64,000 nucleotides of DNA, taken from the NCBI GenBank assembly GCA_964624145.1, contig CAZUXT010000001.1, positions 1 to 64,000 on the forward strand, given 5' to 3'. The translations under genes and the position numbers were made by a program. This stretch comes from WJMT01 sp964624145. GTDB taxonomy: Bacteria; Acidobacteriota; Aminicenantia; Aminicenantales; Aminicenantaceae. The notes beneath the pieces are model-generated. The model worked only from the letters and a program-made list of their open reading frames with translations, did no database searches and was not told where the DNA came from. This document shows positions 28,085 to 37,356 of this stretch, piece by piece (position 1 is the first letter of the stretch; each line of letters begins with the position of its first letter).

Positions 28085-29292
28085 TAACCCGTTACTCTTA
28101 TGATATTAAAAATAGGCAAATACACAGACAAAAGCATGCCCGCAACCACCAAACCCATCAATACAATGATAATGGGTTCAACCAAAGAAACGAATCGGTC
28201 AACCTTGGCCTGAACCCTCTGGTCATAGACTTCAGCCGTATCAAACAGCATCCCTTCCAGATTAGCAGAAGTCTCCCCCACTTTTATCATATCCAAAGCA
28301 AGGGGCGAAAAGCATTCGGTTTTTTCAAGGGATTTTGAGATATTTTCCCCGTTTTTTATGTCATCCTGAATATTTCTCATCCTGTGAAGAATATAATGAT
28401 TGGGAACTGACTGGCGGGCAATATCAATGGAAGATAATAAAGAAATCCCCCCGCTGAGAAGCAGCCCTAATGTGCGGCAAAAAAGGGAAATGGAGGATTC
28501 TCTCCATATGACTCCCCCGTAAGGCAGATGAAGCTTCAACTTATCCATCCATACAAGAACTCTCTCTCTCTTCTTTATCCGAAGAAAAACGACAGCCAGT
28601 AGTAAAAACAAAATCAATACAAGAGGAAAAATCCTCTGCATCGTCATGGAAAAAGACAGCAGAGCCCGGGTGATGACCGGAAGTTCAGCTCCAAATCCGG
28701 TATAAAAATCAGAAAATCTCGGTATGATAAAATTGACGAGCAGCAAAATCAGAGCGAAGGAAAAGATGACAAGTACAGTCGGGTACATCAGGGCTGTCTT
28801 TATCCTTTCCTTTGCCTGAGACAATACCTTTTTGTATTTGATATAACGTTTGATTGTCTCGGGCAAATTTCCTCCCCTTTCTCCTGCCATAATGGAGGCA
28901 ATATAGACCGTGGGAAAATAACGGCTGTGCTGTGAAAAAGCTTCCGAAAGAGAGCTGCCGCTTTTAACCTTGTCCTCCACCATCATCAACACTTCTTTAA
29001 GCTTCATATCCCTTATGCGGCCGGTAATGATCTCAATACATCTCAGAACAGGATATCCTGATTTAAGAAGAGCCACAAGCTCTTGATTAAACATGATAAA
29101 CTCGTTATCATTGATTCTTTTTTCATGAGGGAATACAGCGATCCTTATTTTTTTCCAATCGCGTTTAATTGAAAGAATACAGAAGCCTTTTTCCCTAAAA
29201 TGCCTGCGGCAGGCCTCGGATGTCGGCGCCAGAAAACTTTTTGAAAAGACCTCTCCCGTCTCAGCTGCTACCCTGCAATTATAATAAGGCAT
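28084..29292 (-). CDS. pilC: Type IV pilus inner-membrane platform protein PilC/GspF
   Basis: 402 residues. Two GspF domains are visible: FNQELVALLKSGYPVLRCIE near residue 65-85 and LFCRTLGLLLSGGISLLSSI near 265-285. Three membrane helices are seen (about 165-190, 215-240, 375-395). The PilC/GspF family forms the rotating platform on which PilB adds pilins. It is the first gene of the pilus core operon pilC-pilB-pilM-pilN-pilO-pilP-pilQ. The 29293-29456 region upstream gave no convincing -24/-12 or -35/-10 promoter for this strand. Confidence 0.9.
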   Translation of the reverse strand: MPYYNCRVAAETGEVFSKSFLAPTSEACRRHFREKGFCILSIKRDWKKIRIAVFPHEKRINDNEFIMFNQELVALLKSGYPVLRCIEIITGRIRDMKLKEVLMMVEDKVKSGSSLSEAFSQHSRYFPTVYIASIMAGERGGNLPETIKRYIKYKKVLSQAKERIKTALMYPTVLVIFSFALILLLVNFIIPRFSDFYTGFGAELPVITRALLSFSMTMQRIFPLVLILFLLLAVVFLRIKKRERVLVWMDKLKLHLPYGGVIWRESSISLFCRTLGLLLSGGISLLSSIDIARQSVPNHYILHRMRNIQDDIKNGENISKSLEKTECFSPLALDMIKVGETSANLEGMLFDTAEVYDQRVQAKVDRFVSLVEPIIIVLMGLVVAGMLLSVYLPIFNIIRVTG

Positions 29293-29456
29293 ATCAAACC
29301 ATCAAACCTATCGGAAAGCATATCCATATTAATTAATCATCCTGTTTTTGTCAATTGAGGGGAGCCCATTGAAAAAATCATCATAACGGCTCAGAAAAGG
29401 ATGACAACCCGGAGGAAAAGAGGGCCGTCGGTCCTTCTCGTCCTAACCGATGTGTA

Positions 29457-29485
29457 TTGACAAACACCAAACAAACCCTTATTTT
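29457..29485 (+). promoter_or_regulatory. Sigma-70 type promoter ahead of the small ORF and PDZ kinase
   Basis: TTGACA at 29457-29462, 17-bp spacer, TATTTT at 29480-29485. The predicted start, about 29492, falls at the ATG of the small ORF at 29493, so that ORF would be leaderless or merely lie in the leader of the kinase mRNA. Sequence from 29293 to 29456 shows nothing else. Confidence 0.45.
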
Positions 29486-29492
29486 TAAAGTT

Positions 29493-29783
29493 ATGAAGAA
29501 ACATGTTTTGGTGGATATTATCCTGTTTTTTCTTTTATCTTCCTTTGTTTCTTTATATAAAGCTCCTTTTCAGCTCTCCTCATCTATAGGCCACAGGAAC
29601 AGGGACGGGCTTTCTTTCCAGACAGTCCAGGAGAAGGAAAAAGAAACCGACTATATGACCACCCTGCTTGAAAGAAATCCCGAACCTTTGGGCCTCAAAG
29701 AAAATCCTGTTTTAAGAAGGTATCTTTCTCAACCACCTATAAGCTGGGCCATAAGAGCTGAAAAGGCTCATATACTGCACTGA
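29493..29783 (+). CDS. Small secreted or membrane-anchored hypothetical protein
   Basis: 96 residues if translated from the ATG at 29493. A basic N-terminus (MKKH) and a hydrophobic stretch (about 5-20) resemble a signal peptide; the remainder is charged and without recognisable motif. An upstream TTG in the same frame would start inside the -35 box of the promoter at 29457-29485, so the ATG is preferred. It lies 71 nt before the PDZ kinase on the same strand. No ribosome-binding site is obvious; it may not be a real gene. No family recognised. Confidence 0.35.
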   Translation: MKKHVLVDIILFFLLSSFVSLYKAPFQLSSSIGHRNRDGLSFQTVQEKEKETDYMTTLLERNPEPLGLKENPVLRRYLSQPPISWAIRAEKAHILH

Positions 29784-29854
29784 ATATGTTTTTGACAATA
29801 ATGATTCACTTTTTTGGATTCCATGCCGCCCTTAGAAACGATCTGTGATTCAAG

Positions 29855-32689
29855 ATGAAGAAAACAACCTATCTGAGTCTTATCCCTATCCTCATACTTC
29901 TGGTTTTGGGCTGCATCAATATCTATAAAAAAATAATATGGGAAGAGCCTACAGACGGAGTGACCTGGGAAAAAACGACCCAAGGACTTAAAGCGCTCAA
30001 AGTGGAAGAAGGCAGCCCCGCTTACCTGGTAGGGATTGATAAGGGGGACATACTCTATTCCATAAACGATATCCCTATAAGAAGCAGCATTGACCTTTCC
30101 AGGCAGCTCTGGAAAGCGGAAAACCTCAATCAAAAAGTAAGGTATGAAATCATTCATAAGGGAGACCAGATATTCCCTTCCTTATTCCTCACAACCCAAG
30201 GAACGGGTCTGATATATTTTTACCTTGCGCTGATCGGGCTTACCACTTTTGCCATAGGATTCATTATTCTTTTGAATGCCAGCGGAAGACTCACTCTTCC
30301 CTATATATTCTTTTTCCTCATTTCACTTGCCTTTTACTGCATCTATGTTTTTTCACCTACGGGACATCTCGATGCTCTGGATAATATATTCTACTGGATC
30401 GATAAAATCGCCTTTGTGATCTTTCCTCCTCTTCTTCTGCACTTCTTCCTTATCTTCCCTAAAAGAAAAAAATTTTCCAGAAAGATCGTTTCTTCCGGGG
30501 CCGTGCTCTATCTTCTGGGAGCTGTCCTTCTTCTATCCCGGGTTTTCATTCACCTTCCCAATTTTTTTAAATTTACAGAATCCTTTATAAGCCGTTATTA
30601 TGAAACGTTAGAAAAGCTTGACCTTTTTCATTTCACTATTTTTACCCTTATAGCCTTTGTAGTTATCATACATGACTCATATAGGTTCACTGATTTCATT
30701 ATAAAAAAACAGCTCAAATGGATCGCCTACGGCCTTGGTTTAGGCATCATTCCTTTTTCGACTTTATATTCCATCCCGTATATACTTGGAGCCGTCCCCT
30801 CAAAAACCGCAGAAATGACTGTCATACTGCAGGCCCTTATTCCTCTGACCTTCGCCTATTCTATCTCAAGATACAGGCTCATGGACATAGAAGTCATCCT
30901 AAAAAAAGCCATCACCCTGGTCTCTTCCTATGTAGTGATCGCCATCCTTTATTTTATAGTGAGCTCTCAGACAAAAATATTACCCGAGAACAGATTAAAC
31001 GCTATTATTTTGGGTGTACTGGCCATCATTCTTGGCGCTACCTTATTCACGCCCCTGAAAAAATTGATCCAATCTCTTCTGGACAGGGTCTTTTACAAAA
31101 GAAGTTATAAAGATAGAAAAATCCTTCTTTCAATAAGTCAAGAATTAAGCCGGGAGAAAGACCTTCAAAAACTATCAAAGTCACTCCTGGACCTGATCTC
31201 AAACGCCTTATCCCTTACCTCAATCGCACTTTTGCTTCCGGCAAAAAGCAAAAAGAATATTTTCTATATACAAAATTCCAGAGGCAATCCCCCCTCATCC
31301 CAAAATCATATAAATATAGACAGCCACCTCTTGAATAAAATACAAGAAGAGGATTTTGTCTCACTTTACTCAATCACAGAAGAACAAAAAACACTATCTA
31401 AAGACAGCGGCCTTTCAGTCCTCGGATTTTTCCATCTGCTCCCTCTCAAAGTCGAAGAAAAACTCATCGGCTGTCTGGCCATGGGAAAGAAACAGGATAA
31501 CACATTCCTGAACTCGGATGACTGGGAGCTTCTCCGCACCATATCTTCATCTATGGCCCTGGCTTTGGAAAACGCAACCCTCTATGATCAAGCCAGGGAC
31601 AGAGCTCTTGAGCTCGAGCGGCTTAAGGATTACAGCGAAAATATTATTGAGAGCCTGACCGTTGGGGTGGCCGTCATGGACCAAAAGGGGAAAATAATAG
31701 GCTGGAATCGAGTCATGGAAGATACTTTTTCTCAAAAAAAAGAAGATGTGGAGGGGAAAAAACTGAGTCAGGTCTTAGGAGAAAAAAATTATCTGGCACT
31801 CTTCCCATCAGACACTCAGAAGGAATTCCGCCTTCTCAGTGAGATCACTCTTGACCTGCCTCAAGGAAAAAAGAAAATTTTCGACATCGCAAAAACCCCG
31901 CTTCTTGACAATAAAATGAATCCCTACGGCACGATCATAGTCTTTGATGACACCACAGAAAAAATTTCCCTTCAACAACAGCTGCTGACCTCAGAAAAAC
32001 TGGCCTCCGTAGGGCTTCTCTCCGCAGGCGTGGCACACGAGATAAACACTCCCTTAACAGGCATCTCGAGTTATATTCAAATACTCCAGAAAAAGCTCAG
32101 CGATACTCCCCATTCTCAAATCCTAAAAAAAATCGAAACTCAGACTGACAGAGTAGGGAAAATTGTAAAAAATTTGTTGAATCTGGCACGGGATCCCTCT
32201 AAATCCAGCCTTCAGCAGATCAACCTTAAGGAAAGCCTGCGCTCTATCATCTCTCTCATCGACTATAAATTAAAAAACATGAATATCGTTCTCAAGTTAG
32301 ATCTTAAAGATGTAGAACCGATCTGGGCTCAGGAAGACAGGCTCCAGCAGGTCTTCATCAACATCATTCTCAATGCACTTGATGCCATGCCGGATGGGGG
32401 GACACTCGAAATAAGCCTCTACCAAAAACAGGGCTATAATGCTGTTGAGATCAAGGATACAGGTATGGGTATCAAGAGCCAACACTTAGCTAACATCTTT
32501 GACCCTTTTTTCACAACAAAAGGATTTGGCAAGGGAACAGGCCTTGGACTTTCTATCAGCTACGCTATAATAAAGGAGCATGAAGGACATATCGACGTTA
32601 AGAGCCTTATGGGTAAAGGGACTGTTTTCACTATTTTCATTCCCATCAAACAGAAAAAAAAGCAGGAAGACAAGTCTTTATCGGTGTAA
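29855..32689 (+). CDS. Membrane histidine kinase with N-terminal PDZ domain, GAF, PAS, HisKA and HATPase (PilS-like)
   Basis: 944 residues. After one membrane helix (about 5-25), residues about 40-112 read as a PDZ domain (GLKALKVEEGSPAYLVGIDK, GDILYSINDIPI). Seven or so further membrane helices (about 120-360) follow. A GAF-like domain (about 420-590) and a PAS domain (about 605-705) lead to HisKA with the phospho-acceptor in GVAHEINTPL (His about 728). HATPase boxes are NIILNALDAMPDGG, DTGMGI and GTGLGLSI. The cognate regulator is encoded 3 nt downstream. Location beside the pilus core operon and pairing with a sigma-54 activator suggest a PilS-like role, sensing envelope or pilin state. 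The PDZ sensor differs from classical PilS. Confidence 0.85.
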   Translation: MKKTTYLSLIPILILLVLGCINIYKKIIWEEPTDGVTWEKTTQGLKALKVEEGSPAYLVGIDKGDILYSINDIPIRSSIDLSRQLWKAENLNQKVRYEIIHKGDQIFPSLFLTTQGTGLIYFYLALIGLTTFAIGFIILLNASGRLTLPYIFFFLISLAFYCIYVFSPTGHLDALDNIFYWIDKIAFVIFPPLLLHFFLIFPKRKKFSRKIVSSGAVLYLLGAVLLLSRVFIHLPNFFKFTESFISRYYETLEKLDLFHFTIFTLIAFVVIIHDSYRFTDFIIKKQLKWIAYGLGLGIIPFSTLYSIPYILGAVPSKTAEMTVILQALIPLTFAYSISRYRLMDIEVILKKAITLVSSYVVIAILYFIVSSQTKILPENRLNAIILGVLAIILGATLFTPLKKLIQSLLDRVFYKRSYKDRKILLSISQELSREKDLQKLSKSLLDLISNALSLTSIALLLPAKSKKNIFYIQNSRGNPPSSQNHINIDSHLLNKIQEEDFVSLYSITEEQKTLSKDSGLSVLGFFHLLPLKVEEKLIGCLAMGKKQDNTFLNSDDWELLRTISSSMALALENATLYDQARDRALELERLKDYSENIIESLTVGVAVMDQKGKIIGWNRVMEDTFSQKKEDVEGKKLSQVLGEKNYLALFPSDTQKEFRLLSEITLDLPQGKKKIFDIAKTPLLDNKMNPYGTIIVFDDTTEKISLQQQLLTSEKLASVGLLSAGVAHEINTPLTGISSYIQILQKKLSDTPHSQILKKIETQTDRVGKIVKNLLNLARDPSKSSLQQINLKESLRSIISLIDYKLKNMNIVLKLDLKDVEPIWAQEDRLQQVFINIILNALDAMPDGGTLEISLYQKQGYNAVEIKDTGMGIKSQHLANIFDPFFTTKGFGKGTGLGLSISYAIIKEHEGHIDVKSLMGKGTVFTIFIPIKQKKKQEDKSLSV

Positions 32690-32692
32690 AAA

Positions 32693-34087
32693 ATGCCAGA
32701 AAAAGAAACCATTCACATTATCGATGATGAAAAAATAATCCATGAAGTACTGGAAGACCTGCTCGTCTCCGAAGGATACCAATGCACATTGTCTTCCAAC
32801 GGCCAGGAAGCATTAAAAAAGCATGAAACCGAATCTTTTGACTTGGTTCTTCTGGACCTTCTTATGCCCGGGATGAATGGAATAGAGGTCCTCCAGAAAA
32901 TCAAAAAAATCGACCCTAACGCAGTGGTGATCATCATCACAGCCTATGCTTCAGTTGAATCAGCGATCACAGCTATGAAAAAAGGGGCTTTTGATTATAT
33001 CCAAAAACCCTTCCAGCATGATGAGCTTCTTATCACTTTGAAAAGAGCCATCAAACATAAAAAACTCCAAGAAGAAAACATCCATTTAAAAGACCAGCTT
33101 AAAAGGAAGTTTAGTTTCGATAATATAATAGGCAAGAGTAAAATAATGCAGGATGTTTTCACGGTCATAAAAGCTTCAGCTCCGACCCGGAGCACAATCC
33201 TAATTCAAGGAGAAAGCGGCACGGGAAAAGAGCTGGTTGCAAGAGCCATCCATCAAAACAGCGAACGCGTTGATTTTCCTTTTATCACGGTGAACAGCGG
33301 GTCTCTTCCACCGGCACTTCTTGAAAGCCACCTGTTCGGACATATAAAAGGAGCTTTTACAGGAGCTGTCAGCCAAAAAACGGGATTGTTTGAAGCGGCA
33401 GACAAAGGGAGTATTTTCTTTGATGAAATATCTTCCCTTAATCTGGAAACTCAGGCAAAACTCCTCAGAGTGATGCAGGAAAGAGAATTCATGAAACTGG
33501 GAGGCACCAAAACCATTAAAGTGAACACAAGGGTCATCGCCGCAACAAATACGGACCTTGAAGAACTCATCAATAAGAATCAATTCAGAGAAGATCTTTT
33601 CTACCGTCTCAATGTTATAAAAATCGAGATCCCGCCTCTCAGAGAAAGGAAAGAAGATATTCCTCTGCTGGTCAAACATTTTCTTGAACTCTACTCCAAA
33701 GAAAACAATAAAGAAAATCTTGAGGTAACTGAAGGTGTTATGGAACTTCTCGAAAAATACTTCTGGCCTGGAAATGTGAGAGAACTCGAAAATCTCATAG
33801 AGAGGACAGTTGTATTGACCCGTTCGAAAATAGTCGGAAGAGAACAAATCCCCTCCTTTCTACTTAAGTCAAAAATCACCAGAAAAACCGACCCTCTCCT
33901 CTCAGACCACAATCTCAACCTTAAGGAGAAAACTCGTATTTTCCAGAAAAATGCCGTAATTGATGCATTAAAAAAATCCAATGGAATTCAAAAAAAAGCA
34001 GCGGGCCTTCTGGGAGTAAAGCCAACAACATTAAATGAAATGATAAAGCGCCTGGATATCGAAACAAATAACAACCAGGACGAATAA
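32693..34087 (+). CDS. NtrC-family sigma-54 response regulator (PilR-like)
   Basis: 464 residues. The receiver domain (about 1-120) has the acidic pair at 11-12 and phospho-acceptor D55 (LVLLDLLMPG). The AAA+ domain (about 140-380) has Walker A GESGTGKE, the sigma-54 contact loop GAFTGA intact, and Walker B FFDEIS. A Fis-type helix-turn-helix (AVIDALKKSNGIQKKAAGLL) ends the protein. It should activate -24/-12 promoters when phosphorylated by the PDZ kinase 3 nt upstream. The sigma-54 promoter at 6679-6696 is the obvious candidate target. It ends 12 nt before the convergent M1-like peptidase gene. Confidence 0.9.
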   Translation: MPEKETIHIIDDEKIIHEVLEDLLVSEGYQCTLSSNGQEALKKHETESFDLVLLDLLMPGMNGIEVLQKIKKIDPNAVVIIITAYASVESAITAMKKGAFDYIQKPFQHDELLITLKRAIKHKKLQEENIHLKDQLKRKFSFDNIIGKSKIMQDVFTVIKASAPTRSTILIQGESGTGKELVARAIHQNSERVDFPFITVNSGSLPPALLESHLFGHIKGAFTGAVSQKTGLFEAADKGSIFFDEISSLNLETQAKLLRVMQEREFMKLGGTKTIKVNTRVIAATNTDLEELINKNQFREDLFYRLNVIKIEIPPLRERKEDIPLLVKHFLELYSKENNKENLEVTEGVMELLEKYFWPGNVRELENLIERTVVLTRSKIVGREQIPSFLLKSKITRKTDPLLSDHNLNLKEKTRIFQKNAVIDALKKSNGIQKKAAGLLGVKPTTLNEMIKRLDIETNNNQDE

Positions 34088-34099
34088 GGGAACATCCTT

Positions 34100-36730
34100 T
34101 CAAGACTTTTGGATATGGAACCAGCCGGGCACAGCATCATAAGGATTGATCCTGATTTTTTTCGGCTTGTGCTTCATTTTAAATTCAAAACTGACCACTT
34201 TTTTATCCGCCAATATCTTTTTTTTCACTCTGTTTCCATTTTCTTTCCACTCCAACCATAAAGGAAACATGAAAAACCGGTCATCCTGGATTACATTCAA
34301 TCTTAAGAGGAAACCAGTGCTGTTTTTTTCCACAGAATACATTACTTTTACATCAGGCAGACGATAAGATCTGAACCAACCGTCAAAAAAATCATCCAAA
34401 TCATTTTCAGCAAGCTCATTGAATATATTGATAAATGATTTCGTGTTTGCTGCGCTGTATTTATTCCGGAGAAAAAATCTCTGCATCCCTAAATAAAACA
34501 TTTCATCTCCGAGCATATCCTTTAACATATTCAAAACCAGTGCTGTTTTATTGTAAATAATAGACTGATACGCTTCAAAATCAAGGTGACTTATTCGGGA
34601 CCCCATCATAATAGAACCCCACTCGCTCTTTTTTTTGGTCCATGTGGAATACTTCTTCAATATATCACCGAAACTATCTTCTCCGTACTTTTCCCTTAAA
34701 AAAAGAGAAGCTGAAAATTGGGCTAATCCTTCACTTATCCATTGGTCGTGATAGGATTCCCAGGATACTCCCTGTCCCCACCACTGATGCGCAATTTCAT
34801 GGGCAAGAAAATATTCGTCCCATCTGGAAAGATCAACCGGACTTCTTGTCATCCGACGGGAACTCACGCCGCTCATCCGCGGCAAATCATTAATGACGAC
34901 CAACGCCGGAGGACTGAGCCCTCCCTTATTCATTCCCACATTTCTGACAATGCTCAGTTTATCAAAAGGATAGGGACCGAATCGGCGCTGATAGAAATCA
35001 ACCACTTCCTCCGCAGTCTTAAATATATGCCCGGTATAAGCCTGAGTTCGGGGGCCTCTGTAATAATCAATAGGGATGGATTCTCTGTGCTCCCCTTCTT
35101 TCTCCAGCCTCCCGGTAATAAATGAAAGGTATTTAATCTGGTTCTTGATTTCAAAAATATAGACTGAACGATCATTCTCATCGATACCTTCCGCATCATC
35201 CGTTCTCTTCATATTGAAGTCATTAACAAGCCTTCCGTTAGAGACAGCTGAATAGCCAAAAGGAAGCACTAATTTCAGTCGAGCTGTGAAATAGTCTTCT
35301 TCAGAAGGGGCTGGATACCAGTATGAAGTTCGGCTGTAAAGATAAAACTTATCTTCTGTCTCAACAAATTCTATTTTCGACTCACTTTGCAGGGCTTCTG
35401 AAGTATCAGAAGCACCTTTTAAAGGAGGCAGTTTTCCTCTATAGTATATGTCGATTTCGCCCAGCTCCCCACTTGCTAACTGATCCAGGAGATAGACATA
35501 GACCGTCTTCCTGAAATCATCTTGTGAAAAGAACAACCTGTTTTGCCCCTTATCATTGATGCGTAAAATCTTTAATTCCGGATTTAATATCAGCTTAATG
35601 CTGCTTAGCCTCCCGACCTTTGATTCGAATGTGATCCTCGCCATTCCTGAAAAATGATTGTCCCTCGGGTTATAATGCACATCCAATTGATAATCCTTCA
35701 CATCGCATTTCTGTCCGAATGAGACAAACAATCTCTTTCCTTCACCTTCCATGGGAGGAGAATACAGGCAGATAATCTTCTCGTTTTTCCATTGATAGAG
35801 ATTTATTTCCTCAAAGGCAAAAGGAGAAAAAATATAGGTCAACTCTCCCATTTTTTTGTCTTTAAATTCAAAAGCCACCTCTTCACCCTGAGGTAAAACG
35901 GAAAAAAAATCGTGTGTCAGAGAGCTTCTCACAGTAAAAGACCTCGGGTAGTTTTTCATAAAAATTTCACGTGCGAGATCTATTTCAGAATCCTCAACCA
36001 GCTTCGCTTCCTCAGCGCCCCGGACTATTTTTATATTACCTTTAAAAAAGCCCGGGCTGAATCTGAGATAAAGGGAATCGATACTGCTTTTTAGAGACCT
36101 GTCATTATTCAATAATTCCAAATTATGCTGCTCTCTGTGTAAAGATGGAGTGAATTCCAGGGTTCCTTTTCCGATAAGAATCAAACACGTTTCAATTTCC
36201 GGGATATTGTCATAAAAGACAACGGGATCTCTAAAAGAAATAGATATGTCCTTATGTTTGACCTCAACTCTTTTTACCCTTTCTTTTCTTTCTGACGGCA
36301 TCTCCAGCTTGTAAAGAATCTGGGTCTGCCCGATGGTATCTTTATTCAGAATTCTCCAGTATCCGCCCACTTTGACTATATCAAGCTGCCAGGTATCCAA
36401 AATAAGGGAATATGAATTCTGGAATAACAGTGTCAAATAAACTCTCGGTCGATATGGGTCTTGTTTGTTTATAGAAATACTCTCCACTGATACAGAACTC
36501 ATGGAGAACTCATTAAAAAAATTCTCTAATCGGGCAACTTCAATATTCTCAAGGTCTGAGGAAAAAGCTTTTTTATAGGTATTGAAATCTTTGTTTTCAA
36601 TACATTGATTGAACGCTTCAATAAATTCTTCAATCTTGTATGAATTGATATTAGCATTGATGAGCGCATAAGACGGTAAGATTGGAAAGCATAAAATAAC
36701 AGCGAAAATCAGGCGTAACCTCTTCATCAA
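34100..36730 (-). CDS. Secreted M1-family (gluzincin) metallopeptidase, non-canonical
   Basis: 876 residues with a signal peptide (about 1-23, PSYA). The zinc site HEIAHQWWGQ (His about 644 and 648) and the third ligand Glu in WISEGLAQFSASLF about 20 residues later are intact. An N-terminal M1 beta-domain precedes it (DYQLDVHYNPRDNHFSGMAR near 340). Instead of the exopeptidase GxMEN motif the sequence reads VGMNKGGLSPPALVVI, so aminopeptidase specificity cannot be assumed. The first 250 residues form an extra N-terminal domain of unknown kind. Probably periplasmic or surface peptide degradation. The start may be codon 2 (adjacent ATG). Confidence 0.82.
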   Translation of the reverse strand: MMKRLRLIFAVILCFPILPSYALINANINSYKIEEFIEAFNQCIENKDFNTYKKAFSSDLENIEVARLENFFNEFSMSSVSVESISINKQDPYRPRVYLTLLFQNSYSLILDTWQLDIVKVGGYWRILNKDTIGQTQILYKLEMPSERKERVKRVEVKHKDISISFRDPVVFYDNIPEIETCLILIGKGTLEFTPSLHREQHNLELLNNDRSLKSSIDSLYLRFSPGFFKGNIKIVRGAEEAKLVEDSEIDLAREIFMKNYPRSFTVRSSLTHDFFSVLPQGEEVAFEFKDKKMGELTYIFSPFAFEEINLYQWKNEKIICLYSPPMEGEGKRLFVSFGQKCDVKDYQLDVHYNPRDNHFSGMARITFESKVGRLSSIKLILNPELKILRINDKGQNRLFFSQDDFRKTVYVYLLDQLASGELGEIDIYYRGKLPPLKGASDTSEALQSESKIEFVETEDKFYLYSRTSYWYPAPSEEDYFTARLKLVLPFGYSAVSNGRLVNDFNMKRTDDAEGIDENDRSVYIFEIKNQIKYLSFITGRLEKEGEHRESIPIDYYRGPRTQAYTGHIFKTAEEVVDFYQRRFGPYPFDKLSIVRNVGMNKGGLSPPALVVINDLPRMSGVSSRRMTRSPVDLSRWDEYFLAHEIAHQWWGQGVSWESYHDQWISEGLAQFSASLFLREKYGEDSFGDILKKYSTWTKKKSEWGSIMMGSRISHLDFEAYQSIIYNKTALVLNMLKDMLGDEMFYLGMQRFFLRNKYSAANTKSFINIFNELAENDLDDFFDGWFRSYRLPDVKVMYSVEKNSTGFLLRLNVIQDDRFFMFPLWLEWKENGNRVKKKILADKKVVSFEFKMKHKPKKIRINPYDAVPGWFHIQKS

Positions 36731-36766
36731 CTCAATTATAACAAAACAAGGGATTTTGTCTATTGG

Positions 36767-37210
36767 CTATATAATGATCCGTTTTTCTTCTTTTACAATA
36801 TTCAATACAATATGGGTTATGGACCTATCAACACTGTTTTTTAAAAGAAGTGATTTAATAAAATCATTCAGGTCTATCCTGTCTTTAAAATAACCTATAA
36901 TCAATGAATCCCATTCTCCCGTAATATCATACACTCCAGCTATTCGGTCATCTTTGGCTATCTTCTTTTGGATCTCAAGAAGATTTCCCTGTCTCAAACG
37001 AAGCGCGATAAGGGCTGTCAGCTTGATACCAAAATACTCCCGGTCTACCACAGGAAAATAACCCTTTATGACACCCGTATCTTCAAATTTCTTCATCCTG
37101 TTTATAACAGCGGTTACAGAAATTCCCAGCTGTTTGGCCATCTCCCTGTAACTCTTTCGCGCATCTTCATTCAATACTCGAATTATTTTCCGATCCAGGT
37201 CATCTATCAT
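36767..37210 (-). CDS. Lrp/AsnC family transcriptional regulator
   Basis: 147 residues. The N-terminal winged helix-turn-helix (DDLDRKIIRVLNEDARKSYR, EMAKQLGISVTAVINRMKKF) and C-terminal RAM ligand-binding domain (ITGEWDSLIIGYFKD) are those of single-domain Lrp/AsnC proteins, usually amino-acid responsive. The GGAGGAAGCT ribosome-binding site directly precedes the ATG. It is divergent from glnA with back-to-back promoters only about 8 bp apart, so autoregulation and control of glnA are likely. Confidence 0.9.
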   Translation of the reverse strand: MIDDLDRKIIRVLNEDARKSYREMAKQLGISVTAVINRMKKFEDTGVIKGYFPVVDREYFGIKLTALIALRLRQGNLLEIQKKIAKDDRIAGVYDITGEWDSLIIGYFKDRIDLNDFIKSLLLKNSVDRSITHIVLNIVKEEKRIII

Positions 37211-37244
37211 AGCTTCCTCCTACATTTGTTATTAATGTGTATAT

Positions 37245-37273
37245 AAAATAGAACAATTTTTATTTTTTTTCAA
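37245..37273 (-). promoter_or_regulatory. Sigma-70 type promoter of the Lrp/AsnC regulator
   Basis: Minus strand: TTGAAA (complement of 37268-37273), 17-bp spacer, TATTTT (complement of 37245-37250). The predicted start is about 30 nt from the ATG. It lies back to back with the glnA promoter. Confidence 0.55.
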
Positions 37274-37280
37274 TATTTAA

Positions 37281-37309
37281 TTGACATTAGTTCCTTTTTA
37301 TTATATTTA
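37281..37309 (+). promoter_or_regulatory. Sigma-70 type promoter of glnA
   Basis: TTGACA at 37281-37286, 17-bp spacer, TATTTA at 37304-37309. The predicted start is near 37316, about 40 nt before the GTG start codon. No sigma-54 motif is seen, in contrast to nitrogen-regulated glnA genes of enterics. Confidence 0.6.
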
Positions 37310-37356
37310 AAAATATATTTGTAATAAAATTATACATAAAAAGGAGGAAATCGGCC

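Noticed and set aside
33200..33847. 215-codon minus-strand frame inside the NtrC-type activator
   Set aside because: The plus strand encodes intact AAA+ motifs across the same stretch.
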